A stretch of DNA of 62,055 nt from CAYVQE01 sp964633205 (GCA_964633205.1 CAZWFN010000018.1:1-62055); one strand, 5' to 3'. Numbered from the stretch's first letter, positions 36,265 through 44,296 are shown. Notes: generated by a model not told the origin, from the letters alone. A program made the numbers and translations.

Positions 36265-37169
36265 ACCAGCCCGCACCGCCTGTCGATCCGATGGCCGGCG
36301 CGGTCGAGCGACCGCTGCGGGTGGTGATTCTGACCGGCATGAGCGGATCGGGCAAGTCGACCGCCATCCGGGCGCTGGAGGATATCGGCTTTTTCTGCAT
36401 CGACAACCTGCCGGTGGTGCTGCTGCCCAAGCTGATCGACCTGTTTCCCCGCCAACCGGACGAGATCGAGCAGATCGCGCTGGTGGTCGACGCCCGCGAG
36501 AGCCGGTTTCTGGCCGACTTCCAGGAGACGCTGCAGCGGGTGCGGTCCGAGGTCGGCCGGGTCGAGGTGTTGTTTCTGGACTGCGCCGACGAGGTGCTGC
36601 AGCGGCGTTACTCGGAGACCCGCCGCCGCCATCCGTCGTCGCCCGCGGGATCGGTCGATGCCGGCATCGCCGCCGAGCGCCGGCTGCTCGAGCCGCTGCG
36701 CGACGAGGCCGATCGGGTGATCGACACCACCGGGCTCAACCCCCACCAACTGCGGCGCATCGTCCAGGACCACTTCAGCCGGGTGACGCCGGGCAACGCG
36801 ATGAACCTGGCCCTGGTGTCCTTCGGCTTCAAGCACGGCATCCCGCCCCTGTGCGACCTGGTGTTCGACGTGCGTTTTCTGCCCAACCCCTTCTTCGTGG
36901 CCGAGCTGCGCGACCGGGTGGGCACCGAGGCGGCGGTGGCCGACTACGTCATGGCCAGCCCCGAGGCCGGCATGTTGATCGATCGGGTGACGGATTTCGT
37001 CGAGACCTTTCGGCCGCTGTACGACCGCGAGGGCAAGAGCTACTTGACGGTGGGCATCGGTTGCACCGGTGGCCGCCATCGATCGGTGGCCGTGGCCGAG
37101 AGCATCGGCAAGCGGCTGCGCGCGGCCGAGGTGCCGGTGGTGGTGCGCCACCGGGATGCGGGCAGCTAA
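36261..37169 (+). CDS. rapZ: RapZ/YvcJ-family nucleotide-binding protein
   Basis: A 302-residue protein. Walker A is LTGMSGSGKSTAIRALEDIG, followed by FCIDNLPVVLLPK and VVDARE. The C-terminal domain has LVSFGFKHGIPPLCDLVFDV, RFLPNPFF and YLTVGIGCTGGRHRSVAVAE. In enterobacteria this domain binds RNA and amino-sugar phosphate. Here its linkage with HprK and HPr suggests PTS-linked signalling. GTG start at 36261 overlaps hprK. Confidence 0.94.
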   Translation: MNQPAPPVDPMAGAVERPLRVVILTGMSGSGKSTAIRALEDIGFFCIDNLPVVLLPKLIDLFPRQPDEIEQIALVVDARESRFLADFQETLQRVRSEVGRVEVLFLDCADEVLQRRYSETRRRHPSSPAGSVDAGIAAERRLLEPLRDEADRVIDTTGLNPHQLRRIVQDHFSRVTPGNAMNLALVSFGFKHGIPPLCDLVFDVRFLPNPFFVAELRDRVGTEAAVADYVMASPEAGMLIDRVTDFVETFRPLYDREGKSYLTVGIGCTGGRHRSVAVAESIGKRLRAAEVPVVVRHRDAGS

Positions 37170-37198
37170 CGGCGGGTGTGCTGCGGCGGGAGAGCTGT

Positions 37199-37666
37199 AT
37201 GGCGGATGCGGAGAAGAAAAAGGGAGCCGGGGCCTTGGTGGGGCTGGTGTTGTTCAGCCACGCCGATCTGGCGCGGTCCTTCGTGCGGGCGGTGGAGATG
37301 GTGGCCGGCGAGCAGCCCCAGGTGGCCTGTGTGGCGGTGGACGCCGAGGTGACGCCGAGCGAGTTGGAGGGCCAGCTCGATCGCGCCATCCGTACCGTCG
37401 ACCGCGGTGCCGGCGTCATCGTGATGACCGATCTGTTCGGCGGCTCGCCCGCCAACCTGTCGCTGTCGCGCCTGGTGCCGGGCCGCATCGAGGTGGTCTC
37501 GGGGATGAACCTGGCCATGCTGCTCAAGGCGGTCGACCTGCGCCGGCGGGAGCTGTCCGACCCGTTGGTCATGTCGCGGGCCGTCGCCCGCGAGGGCCGG
37601 GAGAACATCGTGTTGGCATCGGCCATGTTGGACGCGCCCCCGGCCGAGAAGGGGGGTGCGGATTGA
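37199..37666 (+). CDS. Mannose-type PTS EIIA
   Basis: A 155-residue EIIA of the mannose family with the active His21 in LVLFSHADLARSFV. Also present: GVIVMTDLFGGSPANLSL and the VSGMNLAMLLKAV segment. The charged N-terminus (ADAEKKKGAG) is non-conserved. No EIIB, EIIC or EIID follows, so it is an orphan regulatory phospho-acceptor. The stop overlaps the HPr start (TTGA). Confidence 0.92.
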   Translation: MADAEKKKGAGALVGLVLFSHADLARSFVRAVEMVAGEQPQVACVAVDAEVTPSELEGQLDRAIRTVDRGAGVIVMTDLFGGSPANLSLSRLVPGRIEVVSGMNLAMLLKAVDLRRRELSDPLVMSRAVAREGRENIVLASAMLDAPPAEKGGAD

Positions 37667-37935
37667 GCCAGTCGCGCACCTTCGAGATCAAGAACAAGCT
37701 GGGCATGCACGCCCGGGCCGCGACCGCCTTCGTGCAGACGGCCAACCGCTTCGACTGCGAGGTGGTGATTCGCAAGGACGGCCTAGAGGTCAACGGCAAG
37801 AGCATCATGGGGGTGCTGCAGCTCGCCGCCGCCAAGGGCCAGCAGATCGAGGTGGTGGCCGACGGGGCCGAAGGCGAAGCGGCGCTGGAGGCGATCGGGA
37901 TGTTGATCGAGGATTTGTTCGGAGAAGGGGACTGA
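37663..37935 (+). CDS. ptsH: Phosphocarrier HPr
   Basis: A 90-residue HPr starting at TTG 37663. EI-dependent phosphosite His16 in KLGMHARAATAFV. The regulatory Ser47 lies in GKSIMGVLQLAAAKG, the site used by HprK. Both sites intact, so the protein can integrate EI and HprK inputs. Confidence 0.95.
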   Translation: MSQSRTFEIKNKLGMHARAATAFVQTANRFDCEVVIRKDGLEVNGKSIMGVLQLAAAKGQQIEVVADGAEGEAALEAIGMLIEDLFGEGD

Positions 37936-37945
37936 GGCCGATCCC

Positions 37946-39733
37946 ATGGCACGCAGACGGGCCAGGACATACACCGGCATCGCCGCATCGCCCGGCATCC
38001 ACGTCGGGCTGGCCTACCTGGCCGATCGCCGCCGGGTGCGCATTCCCAAGCGCCACCTGGAGGAGGGCCAGATCGAGGCCGAGCAGCGGCGATTCCGCCG
38101 CGCCCTCGATCGCAGCGTCGCCCAATTGGAGAAGCTGCGCGACCGGCTGACCAAGGGCGATCGCAACGAGCCGGTGGGCATCATCGAGGCCCACCTGCTG
38201 ATGATGCGTGACGAGGCCCTGGTCGACGACACCGTCCGGTTGATCGCCGAGGAAGCCATCAACGCCGAGTGGGCCCTGCAGCAGGTGGTGGCCCACATCC
38301 GCCAGGTGTTCGACTCGGTCGAGGACGACTATTTCCGCGAGCGCCGTTCGGACGTCGAGTTCGTCGGCGATCGGGTGATGCGCAACCTGCTGGGCCAGGA
38401 GCCCGAGTTCAGCCCGCCGCCGCACGAGCGGGCGGTGGTGGTGGCCCGCAGCTTGTCGCCGGCCGACACCGCGGCTTTGGGCCGCGAGGACATCGGCGGC
38501 TTCGTGGTCGAGATGGGCACCAAGACCTCGCACTCGGCCATCGTGGCCCGGGCCATGGAGCTGCCGGCGGTGGTCGGGGTCAAGGGCATCCTGGCCAAAG
38601 TGGGCAACGGCGATCGGATCATCGTCGACGGCTACCGCGGTCGGGTCACCGTGCATCCCAGCGAGCAGAAGGTGCGCGAGGCGCTGGCGCGCTCGCAGGG
38701 GCTGCGCTCGCGGGCCGAGGCGCTGGCCAGCGAGCGGGCCCAGCCGGCCGAGACCAGCGACGGCCACCGCATGCACCTGGCGGCCAACATCGAGATGGTC
38801 GAGGACGTGGCCGCGGCCCTGCGCTACGGAGCCGATTCCATCGGGCTGTTCCGCACCGAGTTTCTGTTCATGGGCCGCCGCGCGCCCACCGAGGACTACC
38901 AGCGGCGGCGCTACGAGCAGGTGCTGCGCGAGCTCGCTCCGCGGCCGGCCACCATCCGCACCATGGACCTGGGCGGCGACAAGAACCACGATCTGTTCCC
39001 CATGCCGCGCGAGCCCAACCCGGCGCTGGGCATGCGCTCGATCCGGCTCTGCCTGCAGCACCGCGGCCTGTTTCTGACCCAGCTGCGGGCGCTGCTGCGC
39101 GCCTCCACCGCCGGCCGGCTGCGGCTGCTGTTCCCGATGATCTCCTGCCAGCGCGAACTGCGCCAGGCGCTGGAGCTGTTGGATCAGGCCCGCGACCAGC
39201 TGCGGGCCAAGGGCCAGACCTTCGCCGAGGACATCGAGGTGGGCATGATGGTCGAGGTGCCCTCGGCCGCCTTCCTGTCGGCCCAGTTCGCCACCATGGT
39301 CGATTTCTTCTCCATCGGCACCAACGATCTGATCCAGTACCTGATGGCCGCCGACCGGCAGAACAACCGGGTGGCCTATCTCTACAATCCGCTGCACGTG
39401 GCCGTGCTGCGCCTGCTGCGGCAGGTGGTCGAAGACGCCCATCGCCAAGGCGTGCACGTGGCCATGTGCGGCGAGATGGCCGGCAATCCGGAGTACATCC
39501 ACATCATGCTGGGCCTGGGCCTGGACGAGATCTCGATGAATCCGCTGGCGCTGCCCTACGCCCGCCACCTGGTGCGCCACTCCAGCCTGGAAGAGGCCCG
39601 CCGGCTGACGCGACGGGTGATGGAGCTGGACGACTCGGAGACGGTGCGCCGCGAGGTGCGCGACTGGATGGCCGAGCACTTCCCCGACTTCTTCACCAGC
39701 GAAGGCCCCGGCGACTTGCTCGGCGGCCTATAG
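37946..39733 (+). CDS. ptsI: PTS enzyme I
   Basis: A 595-residue PEP-protein phosphotransferase. N-terminal HPr-binding helices, phosphohistidine His196 in GTKTSHSAIVARAM, and the PEP-binding barrel with ADSIGLFRTEFLF, GMMVEVPSAAF, FFSIGTNDLIQYL and the active Cys508 in HVAMCGEMAG. The C-terminus is unusually extended (WMAEHFPDFFTSEGPGDLLG). The last 30 bases (39704-39733) recur at 41191-41220 with two synonymous changes. Confidence 0.96.
   Translation: MARRRARTYTGIAASPGIHVGLAYLADRRRVRIPKRHLEEGQIEAEQRRFRRALDRSVAQLEKLRDRLTKGDRNEPVGIIEAHLLMMRDEALVDDTVRLIAEEAINAEWALQQVVAHIRQVFDSVEDDYFRERRSDVEFVGDRVMRNLLGQEPEFSPPPHERAVVVARSLSPADTAALGREDIGGFVVEMGTKTSHSAIVARAMELPAVVGVKGILAKVGNGDRIIVDGYRGRVTVHPSEQKVREALARSQGLRSRAEALASERAQPAETSDGHRMHLAANIEMVEDVAAALRYGADSIGLFRTEFLFMGRRAPTEDYQRRRYEQVLRELAPRPATIRTMDLGGDKNHDLFPMPREPNPALGMRSIRLCLQHRGLFLTQLRALLRASTAGRLRLLFPMISCQRELRQALELLDQARDQLRAKGQTFAEDIEVGMMVEVPSAAFLSAQFATMVDFFSIGTNDLIQYLMAADRQNNRVAYLYNPLHVAVLRLLRQVVEDAHRQGVHVAMCGEMAGNPEYIHIMLGLGLDEISMNPLALPYARHLVRHSSLEEARRLTRRVMELDDSETVRREVRDWMAEHFPDFFTSEGPGDLLGGL
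39704..39733 (+). repeat. End of ptsI, left copy of a 30-base direct repeat
   Basis: Encodes GPGDLLGGL and stop. It matches 41191-41220 at 28 of 30 positions; both differences (T to C in a Leu codon, A to G in the last Leu codon) are silent. The placement brackets the DUF4143 gene like an attachment-site duplication. Confidence 0.8.
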
Positions 39734-39735
39734 CC

Positions 39736-39754
39736 CAGGGTGTCAGACACGCTG
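39736..39754. repeat. 19-base palindrome, left copy
   Basis: CAGGGTGTCAGACACGCTG, two bases after the ptsI stop. It differs by one base from the perfect palindrome at 41668-41686. Could be a REP-like unit or element boundary. Confidence 0.7.
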
Positions 39755-39839
39755 ATAGGTGCTGCCCGAATAGGTGCCACCCTCTTCGGCATTCAGGCGC
39801 AACCACCGGTAACTGTGAATCAACGAAGTGGCGAATCAA

Positions 39840-39901
39840 TCAAGTGGTCGGCACCCCTAACCGGAATCTCTTCGACATTGAAAATCAAATTGACCACTTG
39901 A
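39840..39901. promoter_or_regulatory. Inverted repeat upstream of the DUF4143 gene
   Basis: TCAAGTGGTC (39840-39849) and its exact reverse complement GACCACTTGA (39892-39901). The right arm overlaps the -35 box at 39890, and a related half-site (GAATCAACGAAGTGG) lies at about 39818. The layout suits repression by a dimer binding both arms; which protein binds is unknown. Confidence 0.55.
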
Positions 39902-39918
39902 GTATTGCGTGATATTTT
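39890..39918 (+). promoter_or_regulatory. Promoter of the DUF4143 ATPase gene
   Basis: TTGACC (39890-39895), a 17-base spacer and TATTTT (39913-39918). The start codon GTG at 39925 lies six bases after the -10, where transcription should begin, so the message is probably leaderless. There is no ribosome-binding site. Confidence 0.6.
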
Positions 39919-39924
39919 CAAGTC

Positions 39925-41073
39925 GTGTTTGAACGAAAGCTCGAATTGCCGGCACCCGGGGAAGAGACTTTCTTTCTGTGGGGTCCTCGCCAGACGGGCA
40001 AGACCACCTTGCTGCGCCGGGCCTACCCGGACGCGCTCTGGCTAGATCTGCTCAAGGCCGACGAGTACCGCCGCTACCTGGAACGGCCCGAGATGCTGCG
40101 GCAGGAGATCGCCGCCCTGGACCGGATCCCGTTCGTGGTCATCGACGAGGTGCAAAAGGTCCCACAGATCCTGGACGAGGTGCACTGGCTGATCGAGAAC
40201 CGAGGCGTGAAGTTCGCCCTTTGCGGTTCGAGCGCCCGCAAGGTCCGGCGCGGGGGAGCCAACCTGCTCGGCGGTCGGGCCGTCCGCTACGAACTGGCCG
40301 GGCTGACCTCGGCCGAACTCGGAGCCGACTTCGACCTGGTCCGGGTGCTCAACCGCGGCACCTTGCCGCGCATCTACCAGTCCGATCGCCCGCGCCGGCT
40401 GCTCGACGCCTACGCGGCCAACTACCTCAAAGAAGAAGTGGCCGCCGAAGGACTGGCTCGCAACCTGCCCGCCTTTTCGCAATTCCTCAACGCCGCCGCC
40501 CTGTCGGACGGCGACCCGGTCAACTACACCAACATCGCCCGCGAGTGTGCCGTGTCGAGTACCACCGTCAAGGGCTACTTCTCCATTCTGATCGACACCT
40601 TGCTGGGCCACTGGCTGCCCGTCTACCGCAAACGCCCCAAGCGCCGGGTGGCCGCGGCGCCCAAGTTCTATTTCGCCGATGTCGGCCTGGTGAACTTCCT
40701 CGCCCGCCGCGGGGAACTGTCACCTGGTTCCGAACTGTTCGGCAAGGCCTTCGAGAACTGGTGCTTCCATGAGCTGACGACCTACGATGCCTATGCCGAG
40801 CGCTTCGCCGGTTTGTCCCACTGGCGACTGGCCAGCGGGCTGGAGGTTGATTTCCTGATCGGCGAGGCAGGCCTGGCCGTGGAGGCCAAGGCCAGCCAGC
40901 GAATCACCAACGCGCACCTCAAGGGAATGCGTCAGCTCGTCAAGGATCAGCCCCGCTTCGATCGCCGAGTGGTCGTCTGCCTCGAGCACCGACCGTGGCG
41001 GACCGAGGATGGCATCGACATCCTGCCCAGCGACGTGTTCAGCGCCAGGTTGTGGGCTGGAGAGCTGTTCTAG
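39925..41073 (+). CDS. AAA ATPase with C-terminal DUF4143 nuclease-like domain
   Basis: A 382-residue protein. The AAA domain has Walker A FLWGPRQTGKTTLLRRAYP, Walker B FVVIDEVQKVPQIL and the sensor FALCGSSARKVRR. A winged-helix region (about 190-235; NYTNIARECAVSSTTVKGYF) follows. The C-terminal DUF4143 domain has HWRLASGLEVDFLIGEAGLAVEAKAS, a PD-(D/E)XK-like D...E-x-K arrangement. This family is widespread, patchily distributed and often in accessory DNA; its cellular role is unclear. GTG start at 39925. It has its own promoter and sits in the mosaic patch after ptsI. Confidence 0.9.
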   Translation: MFERKLELPAPGEETFFLWGPRQTGKTTLLRRAYPDALWLDLLKADEYRRYLERPEMLRQEIAALDRIPFVVIDEVQKVPQILDEVHWLIENRGVKFALCGSSARKVRRGGANLLGGRAVRYELAGLTSAELGADFDLVRVLNRGTLPRIYQSDRPRRLLDAYAANYLKEEVAAEGLARNLPAFSQFLNAAALSDGDPVNYTNIARECAVSSTTVKGYFSILIDTLLGHWLPVYRKRPKRRVAAAPKFYFADVGLVNFLARRGELSPGSELFGKAFENWCFHELTTYDAYAERFAGLSHWRLASGLEVDFLIGEAGLAVEAKASQRITNAHLKGMRQLVKDQPRFDRRVVVCLEHRPWRTEDGIDILPSDVFSARLWAGELF

Positions 41074-41190
41074 AACGAGTGGGTTCCGGCTTCTCGCGGT
41101 CGTCAATCCTCGAGCGGGTCGACCTTCCGGTTTCCGATGATCGAGATGATGGGCGCGATGGTGTTACAGCGGGCCAGGGCGATAAAGCTG

Positions 41191-41220
41191 GGCCCCGGCG
41201 ACCTGCTCGGCGGCCTGTAG
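41191..41220 (+). repeat. Copy of the ptsI 3' end (right copy)
   Basis: Encodes the same GPGDLLGGL-stop as the end of ptsI with two silent differences. Homology ends sharply on both sides. The preceding stretch on the opposite strand (about 41103-41189) encodes a plausible but unassigned protein tail (ALARCNTIAPIISIIGNRKV). Confidence 0.8.
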
Positions 41221-41330
41221 GCGCGTCCTCCGCCCGGGCCGAGTTCTGCATACGCTGCGACCTTGGGGCGCGTTGTTGCGCCGGCCGGGGGCGGGTGGCA
41301 TGCTGGTGGCATGGACGGCGGGGCGCGAGA

Positions 41331-41501
41331 TGGGTTGCGGCCCGCATCGCCGAGGAGGGCCGGTGCCTGTACGAGCGCGACGCGGGAGCCTTCGCCAGCT
41401 TCCGGTCGCTGGCCTGGCGACGCTATGTCGATACCGCCAAGCTGCGGCGCCTGCAGCAGGACGGCCTGCGCCGCTGGCTAGAGCGGGAGCCGGGATCGTG
41501 A
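41331..41501 (+). pseudogene. C-terminal remnant of an MntA-type nucleotidyltransferase antitoxin
   Basis: The frame encodes ARIAEEGRCLYERDAGAFAS, then FRSLAWRRYVDTAKLRRLQ and a stop at 41501. This resembles the tail of MNT antitoxins (I..EGR.LYERD....F....RRY.D...L....). The catalytic GS..G..SD.D part is absent upstream, so it is truncated. It overlaps the HepT-like fragment by GTGA, the usual coupling of such pairs. Confidence 0.6.
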
Positions 41502-41656
41502 CGCCGATCGAGAAGGACATCGTCCTGCGCAACCGCCTGGTCCACCAGTACGACGACCTGGACGACGCGCTCGTCTACCAGGCCATCGACCGGACCCTGC
41601 GCCTCTTCCCGAGATACCTCCGGGCCGTGGTGGCCTATCTGGACGCACAGCAGTAA
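41498..41656 (+). pseudogene. C-terminal remnant of a HepT-type HEPN toxin
   Basis: A 52-codon frame from GTG 41498: IEKDIVLRNRLVHQYDDLDD, then LVYQAIDRTLRLFPRYLRAV and AYLDAQQ. It contains the R-x4-H-x-Y motif (RNRLVHQY) of HepT RNases, including the Tyr that the partner MntA adenylylates. About 85 N-terminal residues of a normal HepT are missing, so it is probably inactive. The 41221-41330 stretch shows no recognisable gene. Confidence 0.7.
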
Positions 41657-41667
41657 CGCGAGCCGGT

Positions 41668-41686
41668 CAGGGTGTCAGACACCCTG
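41668..41686. repeat. 19-base palindrome, right copy
   Basis: CAGGGTGTCAGACACCCTG: 9-base arms around a central A, twelve bases after the HepT-like stop and just upstream of the metK promoter. The left copy is at 39736-39754. Confidence 0.75.
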
Positions 41687-41702
41687 TTTGGGGCGGCCGG
41701 GC

Positions 41703-41730
41703 TTGACTTTCGGTGGCGACGTGCCATTAT
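41703..41730 (+). promoter_or_regulatory. Candidate metK promoter
   Basis: TTGACT (41703-41708), a 16-base spacer and CATTAT (41725-41730), 43 bases before the ATG. The leader is too short for a SAM riboswitch and shows none. Confidence 0.5.
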
Positions 41731-41773
41731 CCGAGCCGACATTGGGGGCGGGAAATCAGCGCAGGGAGGCGGA

Positions 41774-42943
41774 ATGAGCGGTAAAGACTTTATTTTTACA
41801 TCGGAATCGGTCACCGGCGGCCATCCCGACAAGATGGCCGACCAGATCTCGGACGCGGTGCTCGACACCCTGCTGGCCGAGGATCGGGAAAGCCGGGTGG
41901 CCTGCGAGACCCTGGTCAAGACCGGCATGGTCATCATCGCCGGCGAGATCACCACCCAGGCCTATGCCCCGCTGCCCGAGGTGGTCCGGGGCGTGATCAA
42001 GGACGTGGGTTACTTGAACTCGGCCATGGGCTTCGACTGGGAGACCTGCTCGGTGCTCAGTGCCATCGAGCCCCAGTCGCCCGACATCTCCCAGGGCGTG
42101 TCCGAGGGCGAGGGCCTGCACGAGGAGCAGGGCGCCGGCGACCAGGGCATGATGTTCGGCTTCGCCACCGACGAGACCGAGGAGCTGATGCCCTCGCCGA
42201 TCTTCTACGCCCAACGGCTGACCCGGCAGCTGACCCAGGCGCGCCGCGACGGCGAGCTGGAATTTCTGCGCCCCGACGGCAAGTCGCAGGTCAGCATCCG
42301 CTACGCCGACGGCAAGCCGGCCGAGGTGACCGCGGTGGTGGTCTCGACCCAGCACAGCCCGGAGGTCAGCTACGAGCAGATCCGCGAAGGGGTGATGGAG
42401 TCGGTGGTCAAGCCCATGATCCCGGCCGGTTTGCTGACCGCCAATACCGTCTACCATATCAACCCCACCGGTCGCTTCGTCATCGGCGGGCCCTTCGGCG
42501 ACTGCGGCCTGACCGGCCGCAAGCTGATCGTCGACACCTACGGCGGCTGGTCGCGCCACGGCGGCGGCGCCTTCTCGGGCAAGGACCCCTCCAAGGTCGA
42601 CCGTTCCGGCGCCTATGCCGCGCGCTACATGGCCAAGAACGTGGTCGGCGCCGGGCTGGCCGAACAGGCCGAGGTGCAGCTGGCCTACGCCATCGGCGTT
42701 GCCGAGCCGGTGTCGCTGATGGTGACCACCTTCGGCACCGGCAAGCTGGCGGACGACAAGATCGCCGCGCTGGTGCGCGAGGTCTTCCCGACCAAGCCGG
42801 CCGACATCATCAAAGGGCTCGACCTGCTGCGGCCCATCTACCGCAAGACCGCGGTGGGCGGCCATTTCGGCCGCTCGGAGCCGGAGTTTTCCTGGGAGCA
42901 GCTCGACCGGGTCGACGCCCTGCGCCAGGCGGCCGGTCTTTGA
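41774..42943 (+). CDS. metK: S-adenosylmethionine synthetase
   Basis: A 389-residue enzyme making SAM from ATP and Met. Motifs: FTSESVTGGHPDKMADQISD, GAGDQGMMFGFA, NPTGRFVIGGPFGDCGLTGR, GGGAFSGKDPSKVDRS and SLMVTTFGTGK. The N-terminal motif has Gly in place of the usual Glu (TEGHPDK to TGGHPDK), while the catalytic His and Asp remain. GGGAGGCGG precedes ATG 41774. Followed by ahcY, completing synthesis and recycling of the methyl donor. Confidence 0.96.
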   Translation: MSGKDFIFTSESVTGGHPDKMADQISDAVLDTLLAEDRESRVACETLVKTGMVIIAGEITTQAYAPLPEVVRGVIKDVGYLNSAMGFDWETCSVLSAIEPQSPDISQGVSEGEGLHEEQGAGDQGMMFGFATDETEELMPSPIFYAQRLTRQLTQARRDGELEFLRPDGKSQVSIRYADGKPAEVTAVVVSTQHSPEVSYEQIREGVMESVVKPMIPAGLLTANTVYHINPTGRFVIGGPFGDCGLTGRKLIVDTYGGWSRHGGGAFSGKDPSKVDRSGAYAARYMAKNVVGAGLAEQAEVQLAYAIGVAEPVSLMVTTFGTGKLADDKIAALVREVFPTKPADIIKGLDLLRPIYRKTAVGGHFGRSEPEFSWEQLDRVDALRQAAGL

Positions 42944-43042
42944 GCCCCGCCCGCCCCGCCAGCGGCTGCTGAGCGCGCGAACGTGCGAACGCGCGCCCGA
43001 GCGGCCGTCCCATTCACGCAGCCACAGGAGGAGAACGACGCG

Positions 43043-44296
43043 ATGAACCACGACGTCAAGGACATGAAGCTGGCCGCCGACGGCATCAAGCTCATGGAGT
43101 GGGCCGCCCGCGAGATGCCGGTGCTGAGCCTGATCAAGAAGCGCTTCGTCAAGGAAAAGCCGCTCAGGGGCGTCACCCTGGCCGCCTGCCTGCACGTGAC
43201 CTCGGAGACCGGCAACCTGATGCAGGTGCTCAAGGCCGGCGGCGCCAAGGTCAGCTTGTGCGCCTCCAACCCGCTGTCGACCCAGGACGAGGTGGCCGCC
43301 GCCCTGGTCAAGCTGGGCATCCCCACCTTCTCCATCAACGGCGAGAACAACAAGGTCTACTACCAGCACATCAACGCCGTGCTGGACACCAAGCCCCAGG
43401 TGACCATGGACGACGGGGCCGACCTGGTCTCCACCGTGCACAAGAAACGCCAGAACCTGGCCGACGGCATGTTCGGCTCGACCGAGGAGACCACCACCGG
43501 CGTGATCCGGCTGCGGGCCATGGCCGCCGACGGCGTGCTGCTGTTCCCGGTGGTGGCGGTCAATGACGCGCTGACCAAGCACCTGTTCGACAACCGTTAC
43601 GGCACCGGCCAGTCGACCATCGACGGCATCCTGCGCGCCACCAACCGGCTGCTGGCCGGCAGCGTGTTCGTGGTCGCCGGCTACGGTTGGTGCGGCCGCG
43701 GCGTGGCCATGCGGGCCCGCGGCCAGGGCGCCCGGGTGGTGGTCTGCGAGGTGGATCCGACCCGCGCCCTGGAGGCCCACATGGACGGCTTCCAGGTCAT
43801 GCCCATGGCCCAGGCGGCGCGCATCGGCGACTTCTTCTGCACCCTGACCGGCGACATGCACGTGCTGCGCAAGGAGCACTTCGAGCGCATGAAGGACGGG
43901 GCCATCATCTGCAACGCCGGCCACTTCGACGTCGAGCTGGACCTGGTGGCGCTCAAGAAGCTGTCCAGCAAGAAGCGCAACGTGCGGCCCTTCGTCGACG
44001 AGTACACCCTCAAGGGCGGGCGCAAGATCCACGTGCTGGCCGATGGCCGGCTGGTCAACTTGGCCGCGGCCGAGGGCCATCCCTCGGGCGTGATGGACAT
44101 GAGCTTCGCCGGCCAGTCGCTGGCCGCCGAGTACCTGGTCAAGCACAGCCGCAAGCTCGAGCGCCAGGTCTACTCCCTGCCCGACAAGATCGACCGCAAC
44201 ATCGCCGCGCTCAAGCTCAAGGGCGAGGGCATCCGCATCGACAAGCTGACCGGGGAGCAGCGCGAGTACCTGTCCTCCTGGAAGGTCGGCACCTGA
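43043..44296 (+). CDS. ahcY: S-adenosylhomocysteine hydrolase
   Basis: A 417-residue NAD-dependent enzyme splitting SAH into adenosine and homocysteine. Motifs: CLHVTSETGNLMQVL, CASNPLSTQDEVAA, TMDDGADLV, GSTEETTTGVIRL, NAD-binding GYGWCGRGVAMRA, CNAGHFDVEL and LAAAEGHPSGVMDMSF. AGGAGGAG precedes the ATG. The short length lacks the eukaryote/proteobacterial insertion and resembles the archaeal/thermophile-like group. Confidence 0.95.
   Translation: MNHDVKDMKLAADGIKLMEWAAREMPVLSLIKKRFVKEKPLRGVTLAACLHVTSETGNLMQVLKAGGAKVSLCASNPLSTQDEVAAALVKLGIPTFSINGENNKVYYQHINAVLDTKPQVTMDDGADLVSTVHKKRQNLADGMFGSTEETTTGVIRLRAMAADGVLLFPVVAVNDALTKHLFDNRYGTGQSTIDGILRATNRLLAGSVFVVAGYGWCGRGVAMRARGQGARVVVCEVDPTRALEAHMDGFQVMPMAQAARIGDFFCTLTGDMHVLRKEHFERMKDGAIICNAGHFDVELDLVALKKLSSKKRNVRPFVDEYTLKGGRKIHVLADGRLVNLAAAEGHPSGVMDMSFAGQSLAAEYLVKHSRKLERQVYSLPDKIDRNIAALKLKGEGIRIDKLTGEQREYLSSWKVGT

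Noticed and set aside
39925..41073. Transposase or integrase in the mosaic patch
   Set aside because: The protein is an AAA/DUF4143 ATPase with Walker motifs; no DDE, Tyr or Ser recombinase signature is present.
41103..41189. Minus-strand tail encoding ALARCNTIAPIISIIGNRKV as a gene remnant
   Set aside because: It looks protein-like and abuts the ptsI-end copy, but I could not assign it to a family, so it is not listed as a gene.
41687..41773. SAM riboswitch before metK
   Set aside because: The leader after the candidate promoter is only about 40 bases and shows no SAM-box helices.
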